Origin: Actinomyces sp. ph3
GTDB lineage: Bacteria; Actinomycetota; Actinomycetes; Actinomycetales; Actinomycetaceae
Reading direction: 5' to 3'
Assembly (NCBI RefSeq): GCF_000308055.1
Contig: NZ_CAGY01000001.1
Location: 186,001-250,000 of the forward strand
DNA length: 64,000 nt
The first letter of the stretch is position 1, and every line of letters starts with the position of its first letter. Shown piece by piece: positions 44,917-53,627 of this stretch. The notes below the pieces were generated by a model. It searched no databases and had not been told where the DNA came from. It worked only from the letters and a program-made list of their open reading frames with translations. The position numbers were made by a program, and so were the translations under genes.

Positions 44917-45873
44917 TCACTGCCTAGCCCATGTACGAGCAGCACGACGTCCCAGAGCATCAAGGTTTCCGGTTTCGTCAACGAGAATCCCATGAATCCC
45001 CCACTGGGCCCGTTCATGTGCCGATAGTGTGGAATGCAGGCCAATAGCAAGAACGGGAATGGCCGATTCTGATGCTATTTCAGTTAATAGATCAAGGCTC
45101 GATTCGGCCAAGGCCGGTGAATGCAGCTCAGGTTCACAAATGATCAGTAGGTCAGATGCCTCGATCTTGGTTTTGCAGTCGGTGTGGTGGAGCAAAAAAT
45201 CACCATCAGACACTAGACGACCACCAAGAATGCCGATAATCGTCGCAGCGCCCCCACTGGCCCCTGAACCCGGAAGCCTTCCGGGTTCCACTACCGAGGC
45301 CGATTGTCCATTGATTGCAAGTTGCGGGCGCATTGTCTTGTGAAGCAGCTCGGCCCACAGCCGATGAAAATCTGTATTGCTAGTGCCTCGAAGACTCAAA
45401 TCTGGCTCGAGAGCCAATGTCGAAGAAGGACCAAAGAGCGGACGTGACGTCGAGTAGGCGGCGTAAAACTCCTGACCTAATACGACGTTTTGTGCACGCT
45501 CAATTGCACGCGTAAACCACGTCTCTACTGGTTCATTCGCTCCTCGCATGGCTCCAGAAACGCCTTCAAGAAAGCTCATCCCACCGTCAGTTGCTTGAAG
45601 GTGGCCACCTTCAAGGACCGGGACTTTGCCCTCTTCTAGTAGCTCGCGAAAGCGCTGCCCGGCCTCGTGAAGGGAATCCCCATCCCCCACACTTAGGACA
45701 CAAAAACGCGGATTACTTGCCATGGCCTCGGCAAAGGCTTGACCGGGCCCAAAGGGTGCAAAGGAAACTTCCCACGAAGGTGCACCAGCAGAAAAGCTCT
45801 GAGCGAGCGTACGAAGCGCGGGGGCAGGATCATTCTCCTGCCCCCAGTGCCCCGTGATGAACGCGCGTCCCAC
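44917..45873 (-). CDS. Glycerate kinase-like protein (divergent)
   Basis: A 318-residue protein of glycerate kinase (GlxK) shape. The match is PGSGASGGAATIIGILGG near residue 200 and ASDLLIICEPELHSPALAESS near 255, where active enzymes have ADLVITGEGxxDxQ. The loss of the T-G-E-G core and of the conserved Asp suggests weak or changed activity. The N-terminus (FITGHWGQENDPAPALRTLAQ, FGPGQAFAEAM) also fits. It starts with GTG one base after the M20 gene's stop and lies upstream of erpA, like the Rv2205c neighbourhood, which supports the call. Confidence 0.68.
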   Translation of the reverse strand: MGRAFITGHWGQENDPAPALRTLAQSFSAGAPSWEVSFAPFGPGQAFAEAMASNPRFCVLSVGDGDSLHEAGQRFRELLEEGKVPVLEGGHLQATDGGMSFLEGVSGAMRGANEPVETWFTRAIERAQNVVLGQEFYAAYSTSRPLFGPSSTLALEPDLSLRGTSNTDFHRLWAELLHKTMRPQLAINGQSASVVEPGRLPGSGASGGAATIIGILGGRLVSDGDFLLHHTDCKTKIEASDLLIICEPELHSPALAESSLDLLTEIASESAIPVLAIGLHSTLSAHERAQWGIHGILVDETGNLDALGRRAARTWARQ

Positions 45874-47226
45874 TTACTTTTCGGCCAGGCGAGACAGCAC
45901 CAGTGCCTCGGCCAAGACAGCGTTCTTCAGATCGGGAAGTGACTGAGATTCATCCTCAGAGTGAGCATTCGTCAGCGGATCTTCAACGCCGGTGACGACG
46001 ACCTGAGCGTGAGGGAAGGTCTCTTGGAACTCGGAAATGAAGGGAATAGAACCGCCAACACCGATATTGACCGCTTGAACGCCCCAAGCATCAGTGAGGG
46101 CCTGCTTGACCAGATGCGAAACCGGGGAATCGACATCGGCAAGGTATCCGGGGCCAAGATCTCGATCAGAAATTTCGATACGTGCACCGAAGGGGGCGTG
46201 CTCACGAAGGTGCTTCTCAATCGCATCCATCGCCTGACGCGGGTCGACACCGGGAACCGTGCGCATCGACAGACGGAAGCGAACGTGAGGAATGATCGTA
46301 TTCGATGAATTCGCAACGCTGGTCGTATCAAAGCCAATCAGCGACACGGAAGGCTTCGTCCAGGTACGCGCTGCGAGATCTCCGCTACCAGCAAGTCGAA
46401 CCTGATCGAGCATTCCGCTTGCCGCGCGGAATTCGTCTTCGGGCCAATCAACCTCTGCGTGGTCATCTCCACCCAAACCTTCAACGACGATGTTGCCGTC
46501 TTGGTCATAGAGCGAAGCAATCAGCAGAGCCGCACAGGTGGGAGCATCGATCATCGGGCCGCCAAACATACCTGAGTGAACAGCATGATCAGCCACAGTC
46601 AGATCAACAGTGAAAGCGCAGTTACCACGCAAGCTTGTCGTGACAGCAGGCTCGCCAGGCTTCCAGTTATCCGAGTCGGTCACGATAATGACGTCGGCCT
46701 CGAGCTGGTCGCGGTAGGTCTCAAGGAAGTGAGTAAAAGAGGGTGAGCCGATTTCTTCTTCGCCTTCGATGTAGACAACAACATTCGCGCCCAGATCCTT
46801 ACCAAGAAGGCTCAAAGACCCGAGGTGAACAATGATGCCCGCGCCATCGTCAGAAGTTCCGCGTCCATAGATGCGATCACCCTTAACAACGGTTGTCCAA
46901 GGGTCTGAGTGCCAACGTGCGAGATCTCCAGTTGGCTGGACATCGTGGTGAGCGTAAAGAAGGACCGTCGGCGCGCCCTCAATATGAGGGGAACGAGCAA
47001 GGATTGCCGGCTTGCCTTGAACTCCTTCAGGAGTCGTCACTGAGTGAATCTGAGCGTCCAGGCCAAGGGCTTCAAAGCGAGAACGAATATGCTCAGCGGA
47101 ACGGTCAACATCCACAGCGTGAGACGGATCCGAAGAGACGGAAGGAATGGCCACGAGCTGAGACAGCTCATCAACCAATTGCGGGAAGAGAGCGTCAAGG
47201 CGCTCGCGAAGTTCATCGATATTCAT
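45874..47226 (-). CDS. M20 family dipeptidase
   Basis: A 450-residue metallopeptidase of the M20 family with two metal ions. Metal ligands are seen in LLYAHHDVQPTGD, YGRGTSDDGAGI, the catalytic EGEEEIGSP, TDSDNWKPG and NAHSEDES. A dimerisation domain sits near residues 215-330. It likely cleaves dipeptides. Its stop is followed directly by the glycerate-kinase-like gene, the first unit of a run also holding erpA and FKBP. Confidence 0.92.
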   Translation of the reverse strand: MNIDELRERLDALFPQLVDELSQLVAIPSVSSDPSHAVDVDRSAEHIRSRFEALGLDAQIHSVTTPEGVQGKPAILARSPHIEGAPTVLLYAHHDVQPTGDLARWHSDPWTTVVKGDRIYGRGTSDDGAGIIVHLGSLSLLGKDLGANVVVYIEGEEEIGSPSFTHFLETYRDQLEADVIIVTDSDNWKPGEPAVTTSLRGNCAFTVDLTVADHAVHSGMFGGPMIDAPTCAALLIASLYDQDGNIVVEGLGGDDHAEVDWPEDEFRAASGMLDQVRLAGSGDLAARTWTKPSVSLIGFDTTSVANSSNTIIPHVRFRLSMRTVPGVDPRQAMDAIEKHLREHAPFGARIEISDRDLGPGYLADVDSPVSHLVKQALTDAWGVQAVNIGVGGSIPFISEFQETFPHAQVVVTGVEDPLTNAHSEDESQSLPDLKNAVLAEALVLSRLAEK

Positions 47227-47326
47227 AAGACAAGAGTATCTCTTCTACAGGTATCTGCTCGCATGAATCCATTCTTAGCGGGCAAGAATGTGCCGATCGC
47301 GCTATCGATCTATTACCCTTAGAGAC

Positions 47327-47944
47327 GTGTTGAGCTCAAAGAAGTCAGAATCCGAAGAAACTCCTCAGCCTCAGACGGCGAACGATCGTTCGAAGAGCGG
47401 TCCGACGCCTTCGCGTAAGCAGGCGCAGGCGCGTAATGATCATTCCTTGATTGTTGCGGATCGTAAGGCTGCCAAGAAGGCTGCGCGTGAGCGCGCTCGC
47501 GCAATGCGTCTTGAACAAGACCGCCTCCAGCAAGAAGCACTGATCACCGGCGACGAGCGCTATATGCCGCTGCGTGACAAGGGCAAGATCAGGCGCTTTA
47601 CTCGCGACTGGCTCGATGCTCGCTGGTCCTTCTCAGAGTTCGTCTTCCCAGTGATGATTCTGTTCTTCGTCGTTTTCTTCGGCGTCTCTTTCTTCGCCTC
47701 CACATCGGCTGCCGGACAGCGCGCGCTCTTCATTGTCATGGTGATTATGTACGGCCTGTTCTTCGTCGCGATCGTCGAGACCAGCATCGTGTGGCAGCGC
47801 ATCAAGCGTCAGCTTCGTAAGGTTTACCCGCGCGAGCCCATGCCTCGCCGCATGTGGTTCTACGCATTCTCGCGCGCAATCATGCTGCGTCCATGGCGTT
47901 CGCCTCGTCCTCAGGTCGAGCGCGGGCAGTTCCCAAAGAGATAA
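47327..47944 (+). CDS. DUF3043 domain-containing membrane protein
   Basis: A 205-residue actinobacterial protein of unknown function. A long charged, Lys/Arg-rich N-terminus (about 85 residues) carries KKAARERARAMRLEQDRLQQEALITGDERYMPLRDKG. Two membrane helices follow (about residues 107-127 and 135-155), and a basic tail ends RPWRSPRPQVERGQFPKR. In mycobacteria the same family (Rv2206) lies beside the erpA and glycerate kinase genes, as here. The GTG at 47327 or TTG at 47330 are the plausible starts. Confidence 0.85.
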   Translation: MLSSKKSESEETPQPQTANDRSKSGPTPSRKQAQARNDHSLIVADRKAAKKAARERARAMRLEQDRLQQEALITGDERYMPLRDKGKIRRFTRDWLDARWSFSEFVFPVMILFFVVFFGVSFFASTSAAGQRALFIVMVIMYGLFFVAIVETSIVWQRIKRQLRKVYPREPMPRRMWFYAFSRAIMLRPWRSPRPQVERGQFPKR

Positions 47945-47961
47945 CTTCATAATCTCGTTTT

Positions 47962-47999
47962 AGAGGGGTGCAGGTTATTTGCCTGTACCCCTCTTTTTA
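47962..47999 (+). terminator. Rho-independent terminator after DUF3043 gene
   Basis: A 13-bp stem (AGAGGGGTGCAGG at 47962-47974, complement 47982-47994 with one G-T pair), a seven-base loop and TTTTT after it. It sits 20 bases past the stop. Confidence 0.93.
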
Positions 48000-48107
48000 T
48001 CCACAAGGCAGCCATCTACTCGGCGTTTTCCACAGATTTCTTAAGGGCCACACTCCGGCATCAATGCAGCGGGAGACTCGTGATGCAAAAAGCTTATGAA
48101 AGGAACA

Positions 48108-48623
48108 ATGATGGCGCATCACTCGTCGGCCCTTGAAAGTATTCCTCCGCTCTACGGAGAACCCGGATGGGTTGAAAACAGTGGACTGGTTAAAATTCTC
48201 TGGCCGCTCACCGATACCCAGGTCACCTCTGATTTCTTCAGATTCTCGGGGTTAGATCGCCCGCGAATCGAAAAGATCCGTCCGCTTCTTCCTCCGGATA
48301 ACCTGCAGGATCGGCAGAATAACGCTCCCCCACTGGAGCTCTTTTTTACGGCGGCACTTCACAATCCTCGTATCTCTTTGGGAGGCTACCTCGTTCTTGC
48401 ACCACGATGGGATGAGAGGATGAGCATCGATTCTCTCTTCATTGAAGACGAATCAGCGCTGAGCTACCGTGAAAGCCCGTGGGCGCTGATTTATGAAGAC
48501 GGAATCTGGGAAAAACTCCAGGAACAACTGGGGTTCGACGGTTACTGCCGCCCCGATGAGTGCGAGCCCATCACATGTCTCGATGAGACCAGAGGCCCTG
48601 GCTGGTGGCTCTGGTGGGACTGA
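48108..48623 (+). CDS. Hypothetical protein, acidic, no known family
   Basis: A 171-residue protein I cannot assign. It has no signal peptide or membrane span. It begins MMAHHSSALESIPPLYGEPGWVE, holds a repeated pattern of W and P, and ends CLDETRGPGWWLWWD, an unusual Trp-rich tail. The ATG at 48108 follows AAAGGAAC. It lies 31 bases upstream of the RNA methyltransferase gene, so they are likely co-transcribed. Possibly lineage-restricted. Confidence 0.65.
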   Translation: MMAHHSSALESIPPLYGEPGWVENSGLVKILWPLTDTQVTSDFFRFSGLDRPRIEKIRPLLPPDNLQDRQNNAPPLELFFTAALHNPRISLGGYLVLAPRWDERMSIDSLFIEDESALSYRESPWALIYEDGIWEKLQEQLGFDGYCRPDECEPITCLDETRGPGWWLWWD

Positions 48624-48654
48624 GCGCCCAACGAGAGAGTGGCACAATAAAGGA

Positions 48655-49515
48655 ATGCTCATTCATCTGACATCCGCCTCGCTAGAAGAGGATCCGCGCC
48701 TGGCCGACTACACGTCAATGACCGATGTCCACCTTCGTAAGAGTTTGGAAGTCGAACGCGGCCTATACATGGCGGAGTCAACGAATGTCATTATCCGTGC
48801 TCTCGAGGCCGGACATCGCCCACGCTCACTCATCATGGCTCCGCGCTGGCTTCCTGACCTAGAACCACTCCTGGAGCGTTTCCTAGGAGCCAAGGAAGGC
48901 GGCGAGGTACCCGTCTTCATCGCTCCTGAACCGATTCTGGAGAGCATCACAGGATTCCATCTTCATCGTGGTGCGCTCGCTTCAATGCAACGACCTGTTT
49001 TGCCTTCGGTGGCTGATCTTCTATCCTCTTTGGGAGATGGCCCCAAGCGTATTCTGATCCTTGAAAATCTGGTCGACCATACGAATGTGGGTGCTGCATT
49101 CAGAAGCGCCGCCGCGCTTGGGGCGGATGCAGTTCTTGTCACTCCAGAATGTGCAGACCCTCTGTATCGGCGCTCCGTTCGAGTCTCAATGGGAACGGTC
49201 TTCCAGGTCCCATGGACCAGATTGGAAGACTGGCCAGCAAACGATGATCTGCACGCAGCAGGATTTTCTCTGGCAGCTCTAGCCCTGAGTGATAACTCCG
49301 TCAGCCTTGATGAGTTCGTGACGATGCCCGTGATGACAGCCAAAGATTCACGTATTGCCTTGGTCATGGGAACAGAAGGGGATGGTCTTAGGAAGAGCAC
49401 CCTGTCACGCACCGATTACGTTGTTCGTATCCCCATGATGGGTGGCGTCGATTCGCTCAATGTTGCTGCAGCAAGTGCGGTTGCCCTGTGGGCAACGCGA
49501 CTACCTCGTGCGTAG
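48655..49515 (+). CDS. SpoU/TrmH family RNA 2'-O-methyltransferase
   Basis: A 286-residue SPOUT methyltransferase. N-terminal RNA-binding half (RKSLEVERGLYMAESTNVIIRALE) followed by the knotted domain: LENLVDHTNVGAAFRSAAALGADAVLV near residue 140 (motif 1), VMGTEGDGL near 237 (motif 2) and VRIPMMGGVDSLNVAAASAVALWA (motif 3). The exact rRNA or tRNA target is unknown. ATG at 48655 follows AAAGGA; an earlier frame start lies within the neighbour and is rejected. Confidence 0.9.
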   Translation: MLIHLTSASLEEDPRLADYTSMTDVHLRKSLEVERGLYMAESTNVIIRALEAGHRPRSLIMAPRWLPDLEPLLERFLGAKEGGEVPVFIAPEPILESITGFHLHRGALASMQRPVLPSVADLLSSLGDGPKRILILENLVDHTNVGAAFRSAAALGADAVLVTPECADPLYRRSVRVSMGTVFQVPWTRLEDWPANDDLHAAGFSLAALALSDNSVSLDEFVTMPVMTAKDSRIALVMGTEGDGLRKSTLSRTDYVVRIPMMGGVDSLNVAAASAVALWATRLPRA

Positions 49516-50259
49516 TTCCTTCACGATATCCGCAATCACATCAACGCATTCTTCCCAACCACTCACGGCGAGGGTCGGGTATCCGGCAGCTTTCACTGGA
49601 TAATCATTACCAGCCTCGTCTAGGCGATCCCCAATGAAGAGCATATCTTCTGGTGCGATTCCAGTGATCTCAACTAGCTTGCCCATCCCGTATGCCTTAT
49701 CGATTCCGTGACGAGTGATATCAACCGAAGTTGATCCTCCCCCACGCACCTCAAGGTCTGGAAGATCCTCTGCGACCGCGTCACGAAGAGCCCGCTTCTT
49801 GTCGCCTGTCGGGTCCCACGCGCGCTTCGCCTCTAGTGGAGCTTGCTGCCCCAACGCTGAGAAGGTAATCTGCGAGCCTCGGTCCTCAATGATTTCACCC
49901 CAAGGATGGGCTTCCCAGACTCCTTGCTCACGCGCATGGCGTTCGAGCGAGGCAATCGCGCGCTCACGCTGCTCTGTAGTCAGGTCATTGGCATAGACCT
50001 GCTCCCACTGAGCATCCTGCTCATTCCAACGGTAGTAGCGTGTCCCGCAGGTGGGCATGAGATGCAAGTTCTTCAATTCAGAAGAAGAAGCGCCGAGGTT
50101 GTCCAATAACTGGGTGCGAAACTGCCCAAACTCTCCGCCAGAGATCACACACACTGGGACACACTCGAGCAGTGCGCGAAGTTGATTGGCCATCGGCTCC
50201 GGAAGCGCAGACTTCGACGGTGCCAGGGTGTCATCAAGGTCGAAAGCTACGAGGCGCAT
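49501..50259 (-). CDS. HAD-IIB family hydrolase (phosphomannomutase-like/Cof-type)
   Basis: A 252-residue HAD phosphatase. Motif I is FDLDDTLAPSKSALP near residue 5, with the two catalytic Asp. Motif II Ser is in VCVISGGEFGQF. The cap holds residues near 90-180, with STSVDITRHGIDKAYG. Motif IV is IGDRLDEAGNDYP near 215. Related to Cof/YidA and eukaryotic phosphomannomutase in outline. It has AAGGAG ahead and follows metS closely, so it may be the third gene of the metP-metS operon. Its substrate is unknown. Confidence 0.85.
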   Translation of the reverse strand: MRLVAFDLDDTLAPSKSALPEPMANQLRALLECVPVCVISGGEFGQFRTQLLDNLGASSSELKNLHLMPTCGTRYYRWNEQDAQWEQVYANDLTTEQRERAIASLERHAREQGVWEAHPWGEIIEDRGSQITFSALGQQAPLEAKRAWDPTGDKKRALRDAVAEDLPDLEVRGGGSTSVDITRHGIDKAYGMGKLVEITGIAPEDMLFIGDRLDEAGNDYPVKAAGYPTLAVSGWEECVDVIADIVKELRTR

Positions 50260-50268
50260 GCTATCTCC

Positions 50269-50421
50269 TTATCGCGAGTGGGGCTCCGCAACAGGAGCAG
50301 TCGTTTCAGCCTCGTCCTCGCCAGGAGTCGGCAGGAGTCGAAGCATCACGAGTGAAGCAACAAGCCCTCCCCATACCAGAAGGATCGTCACAATCATCAT
50401 GATGATAGCAGCGGGGGTCAT
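50269..50421 (-). CDS. metS: MetS, small subunit of NSS methionine/alanine transporter
   Basis: A 50-residue protein translated from ATG 50421: MTPAAIIMMIVTILLVWGGL, with the membrane helix followed by VASLVMLRLLPTPGED and an acidic tail. This fits the MetS small subunit that stabilises MetP in Corynebacterium. It has AAGGAG ahead, and its ATG overlaps the metP TGA by four bases. The next gene (HAD) starts after nine bases with AAGGAG. Confidence 0.9.
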   Translation of the reverse strand: MTPAAIIMMIVTILLVWGGLVASLVMLRLLPTPGEDEAETTAPVAEPHSR

Positions 50422-51962
50422 GCGATCTCCTTAGATGTTGACGACGTGCTTGAACGATGAGGATGCGACCAGGGCATCAGGGTAAGGATTGCGGATGCGA
50501 GGAGCGCGAAACCAACAGATCCCCACCCGAAGATGTTCACAAGATATCCGGCGTAGCCACCGTAGCCCTCACTGATGCTTGAAATCACAGAGGTCACCAG
50601 CATGAACGCCAGCACCAAGGGAATGACGATACCAACGAGGTAGTCCCATACGGGAGGAATCGAAGGTGCTGAAACAGAGTTAAGGTGCCTACGCAGCCCC
50701 CGAAGCCTGGGGCGCACAAGTGCGGTGTAGAGCGCCATGGCAATCGCACAACCAACAACTCCCACATTGTTGATGAAGTTATCAATGATATCCAAGGTAT
50801 TCAGACCCGAACGTGTCGCGAAGAACGCCAAAGAAATAATCGTTGTTGGGATTCCCATGACGAGCGAAGCTTTCGCAGGAGTCAAGGCAAACTTATCTTG
50901 AATTGCACCAGAAACCACCTGCAAGAGCGAGAGCAGAGAGGTGATGCCTGCAAGGACAAGCGAAGAGAAGAACAGGACTCCAAAAAGCGGACCGCCCGGC
51001 ATCATCGAAATAATCTTCGGGAAGGTAACAAAGGAAAGAATCGGACCGGTCAGTCCCTTCAACTCAGAAACCGTAACTCCCTGCGAATGAGCCATGAATC
51101 CCAGGGCCGAGAACACTCCGATACCAGCAAGAATTTCGAAGGATGAATTAGCAAAACCAGCGACCAAAGCAGTTCCGGTAACGTTCGACTTCTTCTGGAG
51201 ATACGAGGCGTAGGTCAGCATGATTCCAAAGCCAACCGAGAGCGAGAAGAAAATCTGAGCAAATGCGGCGAGCCACACCTTGGGTTGAGTCAGAGAACTC
51301 CAATTGGGTGTGAAGAAAGCACTCAGGCCTTCCAGTGCACCCGGCAGGAAGAGGGCACGCACAACAAGAGCAAGGAAGAGGACAACCAAAAGAGGAAGGA
51401 AAATCTTATTGGCTTTCTCAAGCCCTCGTGCGACACCAAAAGAAGCGATGAGCAAGATGCATGCCCATACCAAGACAAGCGGGATTGCAACTGCCGCTAC
51501 TGGAGTCCATGAGAATTCATCAGAACCGACGGTTCCCAGGAAAGAAGAAAGGAAGAACGTCTGCGAATCCTCACCCCAGGCCTCGGTAATCGAATAGAAG
51601 ACGTAGCTTCCAGACCACGCAACAACCGCGGCGTAGTAGGTAATAATCACGAAGCAGATGAACACGCACAACCAGCCGAGGAACTCTCCTTTAGCGTTCA
51701 TGCGGCGGAAAGCCCACGGAGGGGTTCCACGGAACTTATGGCCAACGGCGTACTCGAGCCAAAGGATCGGAATACCAGCGAAAAGCAAAGCGACGAGGTA
51801 GGGAACAAGGAACGCTCCCCCGCCATTGGTGTACGCAACACCTGGGAATCGCCAGATATTACCCAAGCCGATCGCGGAACCGATAGCCGCCATTAAAAAG
51901 CCAGTTTGGCTGGTCCATGTGTCGCGCGTGCGACGTTTCGCAGGAGATGCTGCCGTGCTCAT
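50418..51962 (-). CDS. metP: Sodium-dependent methionine/alanine transporter (NSS family)
   Basis: A 514-residue neurotransmitter:sodium symporter homologue. It starts WTSQTGFLMAAIGSAIGLGNIWRFPGVAYTNGGGAFLVPY, the NSS hallmark with unwound TM1. About twelve membrane segments follow, with SVGFGIMLTYASYLQKKSN near residue 240. It is directly coupled to metS by an ATGA overlap, the known gene pair for methionine and alanine uptake. Start ATG 51962 follows AAGGAAGG. Confidence 0.92.
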   Translation of the reverse strand: MSTAASPAKRRTRDTWTSQTGFLMAAIGSAIGLGNIWRFPGVAYTNGGGAFLVPYLVALLFAGIPILWLEYAVGHKFRGTPPWAFRRMNAKGEFLGWLCVFICFVIITYYAAVVAWSGSYVFYSITEAWGEDSQTFFLSSFLGTVGSDEFSWTPVAAVAIPLVLVWACILLIASFGVARGLEKANKIFLPLLVVLFLALVVRALFLPGALEGLSAFFTPNWSSLTQPKVWLAAFAQIFFSLSVGFGIMLTYASYLQKKSNVTGTALVAGFANSSFEILAGIGVFSALGFMAHSQGVTVSELKGLTGPILSFVTFPKIISMMPGGPLFGVLFFSSLVLAGITSLLSLLQVVSGAIQDKFALTPAKASLVMGIPTTIISLAFFATRSGLNTLDIIDNFINNVGVVGCAIAMALYTALVRPRLRGLRRHLNSVSAPSIPPVWDYLVGIVIPLVLAFMLVTSVISSISEGYGGYAGYLVNIFGWGSVGFALLASAILTLMPWSHPHRSSTSSTSKEIA

Positions 51963-52031
51963 GTAGACGTTTCCTTCCTTAATACAGGCCCAAACCTAGT
52001 GACGTCTCAGGAGCCGAGCAATACTTTTCCA

Positions 52032-52871
52032 CTATGCGAAACGAGACCGGCAGGATCGATAAACCCACGCAGCAATAAAAACGAGCGTAACAACGCAGAC
52101 AATTGATGCTCCCGCCGGAAGATCCAAGGACCAGGAGAGGTAAATACCACACAGAGAACTGAGCACACCGATGACAAGAGCAGTTCTGATCATCGCACCC
52201 AGTGAATTTGTTAGAAGCCGAGCACTTGCCGCCGGGGTAATGAGTAGGGCAAGAACCAAGATATTGCCAATGATCTGGACGGAGATCACGACTGCACCGG
52301 CAACACTGATATAGACCAAAAGATCCAGAGCCATTACCGGCAATCCGGCGACTCGAGCGCTCTCTCGATCAAGACTGACGGCAACAACCTCTTTGTGAAA
52401 GAAAGCAAAAACTCCCACTATCAATGCAGATGCAACCAGTACGAAAGGTACTTCAGAAGCCGGAATGCCTGTCAGCGAGCCAAAAAGGAAATCTTGGAGA
52501 GACCCCGCATATCCCGGAGCCCAAGAAATGATGACCAATCCCAAACCAAAGGCGCCAACGAAAAGAACACCAATGATTGAATCTTCCTTCAAACGCCTAT
52601 TTTGGGAAAGAAGTGCAACGAGCACAGCGGTACCCACACCAGCAAGCGTTCCTCCCAAGACCAGGGATCCTGAGCAGACAAAAGCGATTGCAAGACCGGG
52701 GAAAACCGAGTGAGCGACGGCGTCTCCAATGAAAGACATCCCGCGCAAAACAACATGACACCCGACTACTGCGCATACACAGGCTGCAACGCAGGTGACA
52801 AGAATGGCACGGGGTAAGAAAGCCAATGCTGGATTCGTCAGATCGTGAAGAAAGTCAATGATACTCAGCAC
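52032..52871 (-). CDS. Anchored-repeat-type metal ABC transporter permease
   Basis: A 279-residue permease of the ZnuB/MntB type, matching the anchored-repeat ABC family (TIGR03770). Eight or so hydrophobic segments are visible. VLRGMSFIGDAVAHSVFPGLAIAF near residue 41 and VAGLPVMALDLLVYISVAGAVVISVQIIG near 168 are typical of zinc/manganese permeases. GTG at 52871 immediately follows the ATPase gene stop. Last gene of a five-gene operon that begins at 58610. Confidence 0.88.
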   Translation of the reverse strand: MLSIIDFLHDLTNPALAFLPRAILVTCVAACVCAVVGCHVVLRGMSFIGDAVAHSVFPGLAIAFVCSGSLVLGGTLAGVGTAVLVALLSQNRRLKEDSIIGVLFVGAFGLGLVIISWAPGYAGSLQDFLFGSLTGIPASEVPFVLVASALIVGVFAFFHKEVVAVSLDRESARVAGLPVMALDLLVYISVAGAVVISVQIIGNILVLALLITPAASARLLTNSLGAMIRTALVIGVLSSLCGIYLSWSLDLPAGASIVCVVTLVFIAAWVYRSCRSRFA

Positions 52872-53627
52872 TCAGATCACCCCCAGGACCTTGAGCAGAG
52901 GATTTGATGGGCGAATGTCAAAGGTGCGCATCCACACCTGAGGATCGCGAATTTCTTCTGGTTTCCCCGAGGCAACAACGGTCGAGTTCAACAAGAAAAG
53001 CCGATCACAGGCATCAATAGCCCCAAGAATGTCGTGGGTTGTCATGAGGATGGCACAACCGCTGAGTGCGAGCCTGCGGAATACGTCCATCAGGCTTTCT
53101 TGAGTCGGCATATCCAGTCCAGTAAAGGGTTCATCCAATAGAAGCAATTGCGGGCGTAATGCAAGAGCCCTAGCAACCAGCACTCGCTGACGTTGGCCAC
53201 CCGAAAGTTCCCCAATCACTCGATCTCCGAGCTGCGCCAGTCCAACCTGATGCAGTGCCTCTTCGACGGCGCGATGGTCGTCGATCTTTGCCCGGCCTCC
53301 CCATCCAATCCGGCGAGCTCGCGCACTGAGAACCGCCTGACGAATGCTGATAGGAAAATCCCAGGCAAACTCATGACGCTGCGGAACATAGCCCACTGAA
53401 CGGGGCTGAAGCGGGACGCCCATTGAGGTGATGTGAGTCGAGCGGGAAGGAATCACGCCGAGTATTGCGCGCAAAAGAGTCGTCTTTCCGGCACCGTTGG
53501 GACCAATGAGCGCACAAAACTCCCCGGGAGCAACGGTGAGTGAGACCGATTTGAGTACCTCACGTCCGGGATAGGACACGTCCAAGTTGCAGATATCGAG
53601 TGCTGAAACCGAATTCTCAGTACCCAT
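52872..53627 (-). CDS. Anchored-repeat-type metal ABC transporter ATP-binding protein
   Basis: A 251-residue ATPase of the ZnuC/MntA group (TIGR03771-like). It has Walker A GPNGAGKTT near residue 40, Q-loop GYVPQRHEFAWDFPISIRQAV, signature LSGGQRQRVLVARAL, Walker B LLLDEPFTGLD and the His in LMTTHDILGA. It starts at the TGATG junction with the upstream gene, so translation is coupled. Confidence 0.93.
   Translation of the reverse strand: MGTENSVSALDICNLDVSYPGREVLKSVSLTVAPGEFCALIGPNGAGKTTLLRAILGVIPSRSTHITSMGVPLQPRSVGYVPQRHEFAWDFPISIRQAVLSARARRIGWGGRAKIDDHRAVEEALHQVGLAQLGDRVIGELSGGQRQRVLVARALALRPQLLLLDEPFTGLDMPTQESLMDVFRRLALSGCAILMTTHDILGAIDACDRLFLLNSTVVASGKPEEIRDPQVWMRTFDIRPSNPLLKVLGVI

Noticed and set aside
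48493-48654. Earlier start of the RNA methyltransferase within the upstream gene
   Set aside because: The extension overlaps coding sequence in another frame, while ATG 48655 has an AGGA ribosome-binding site and fits the family.
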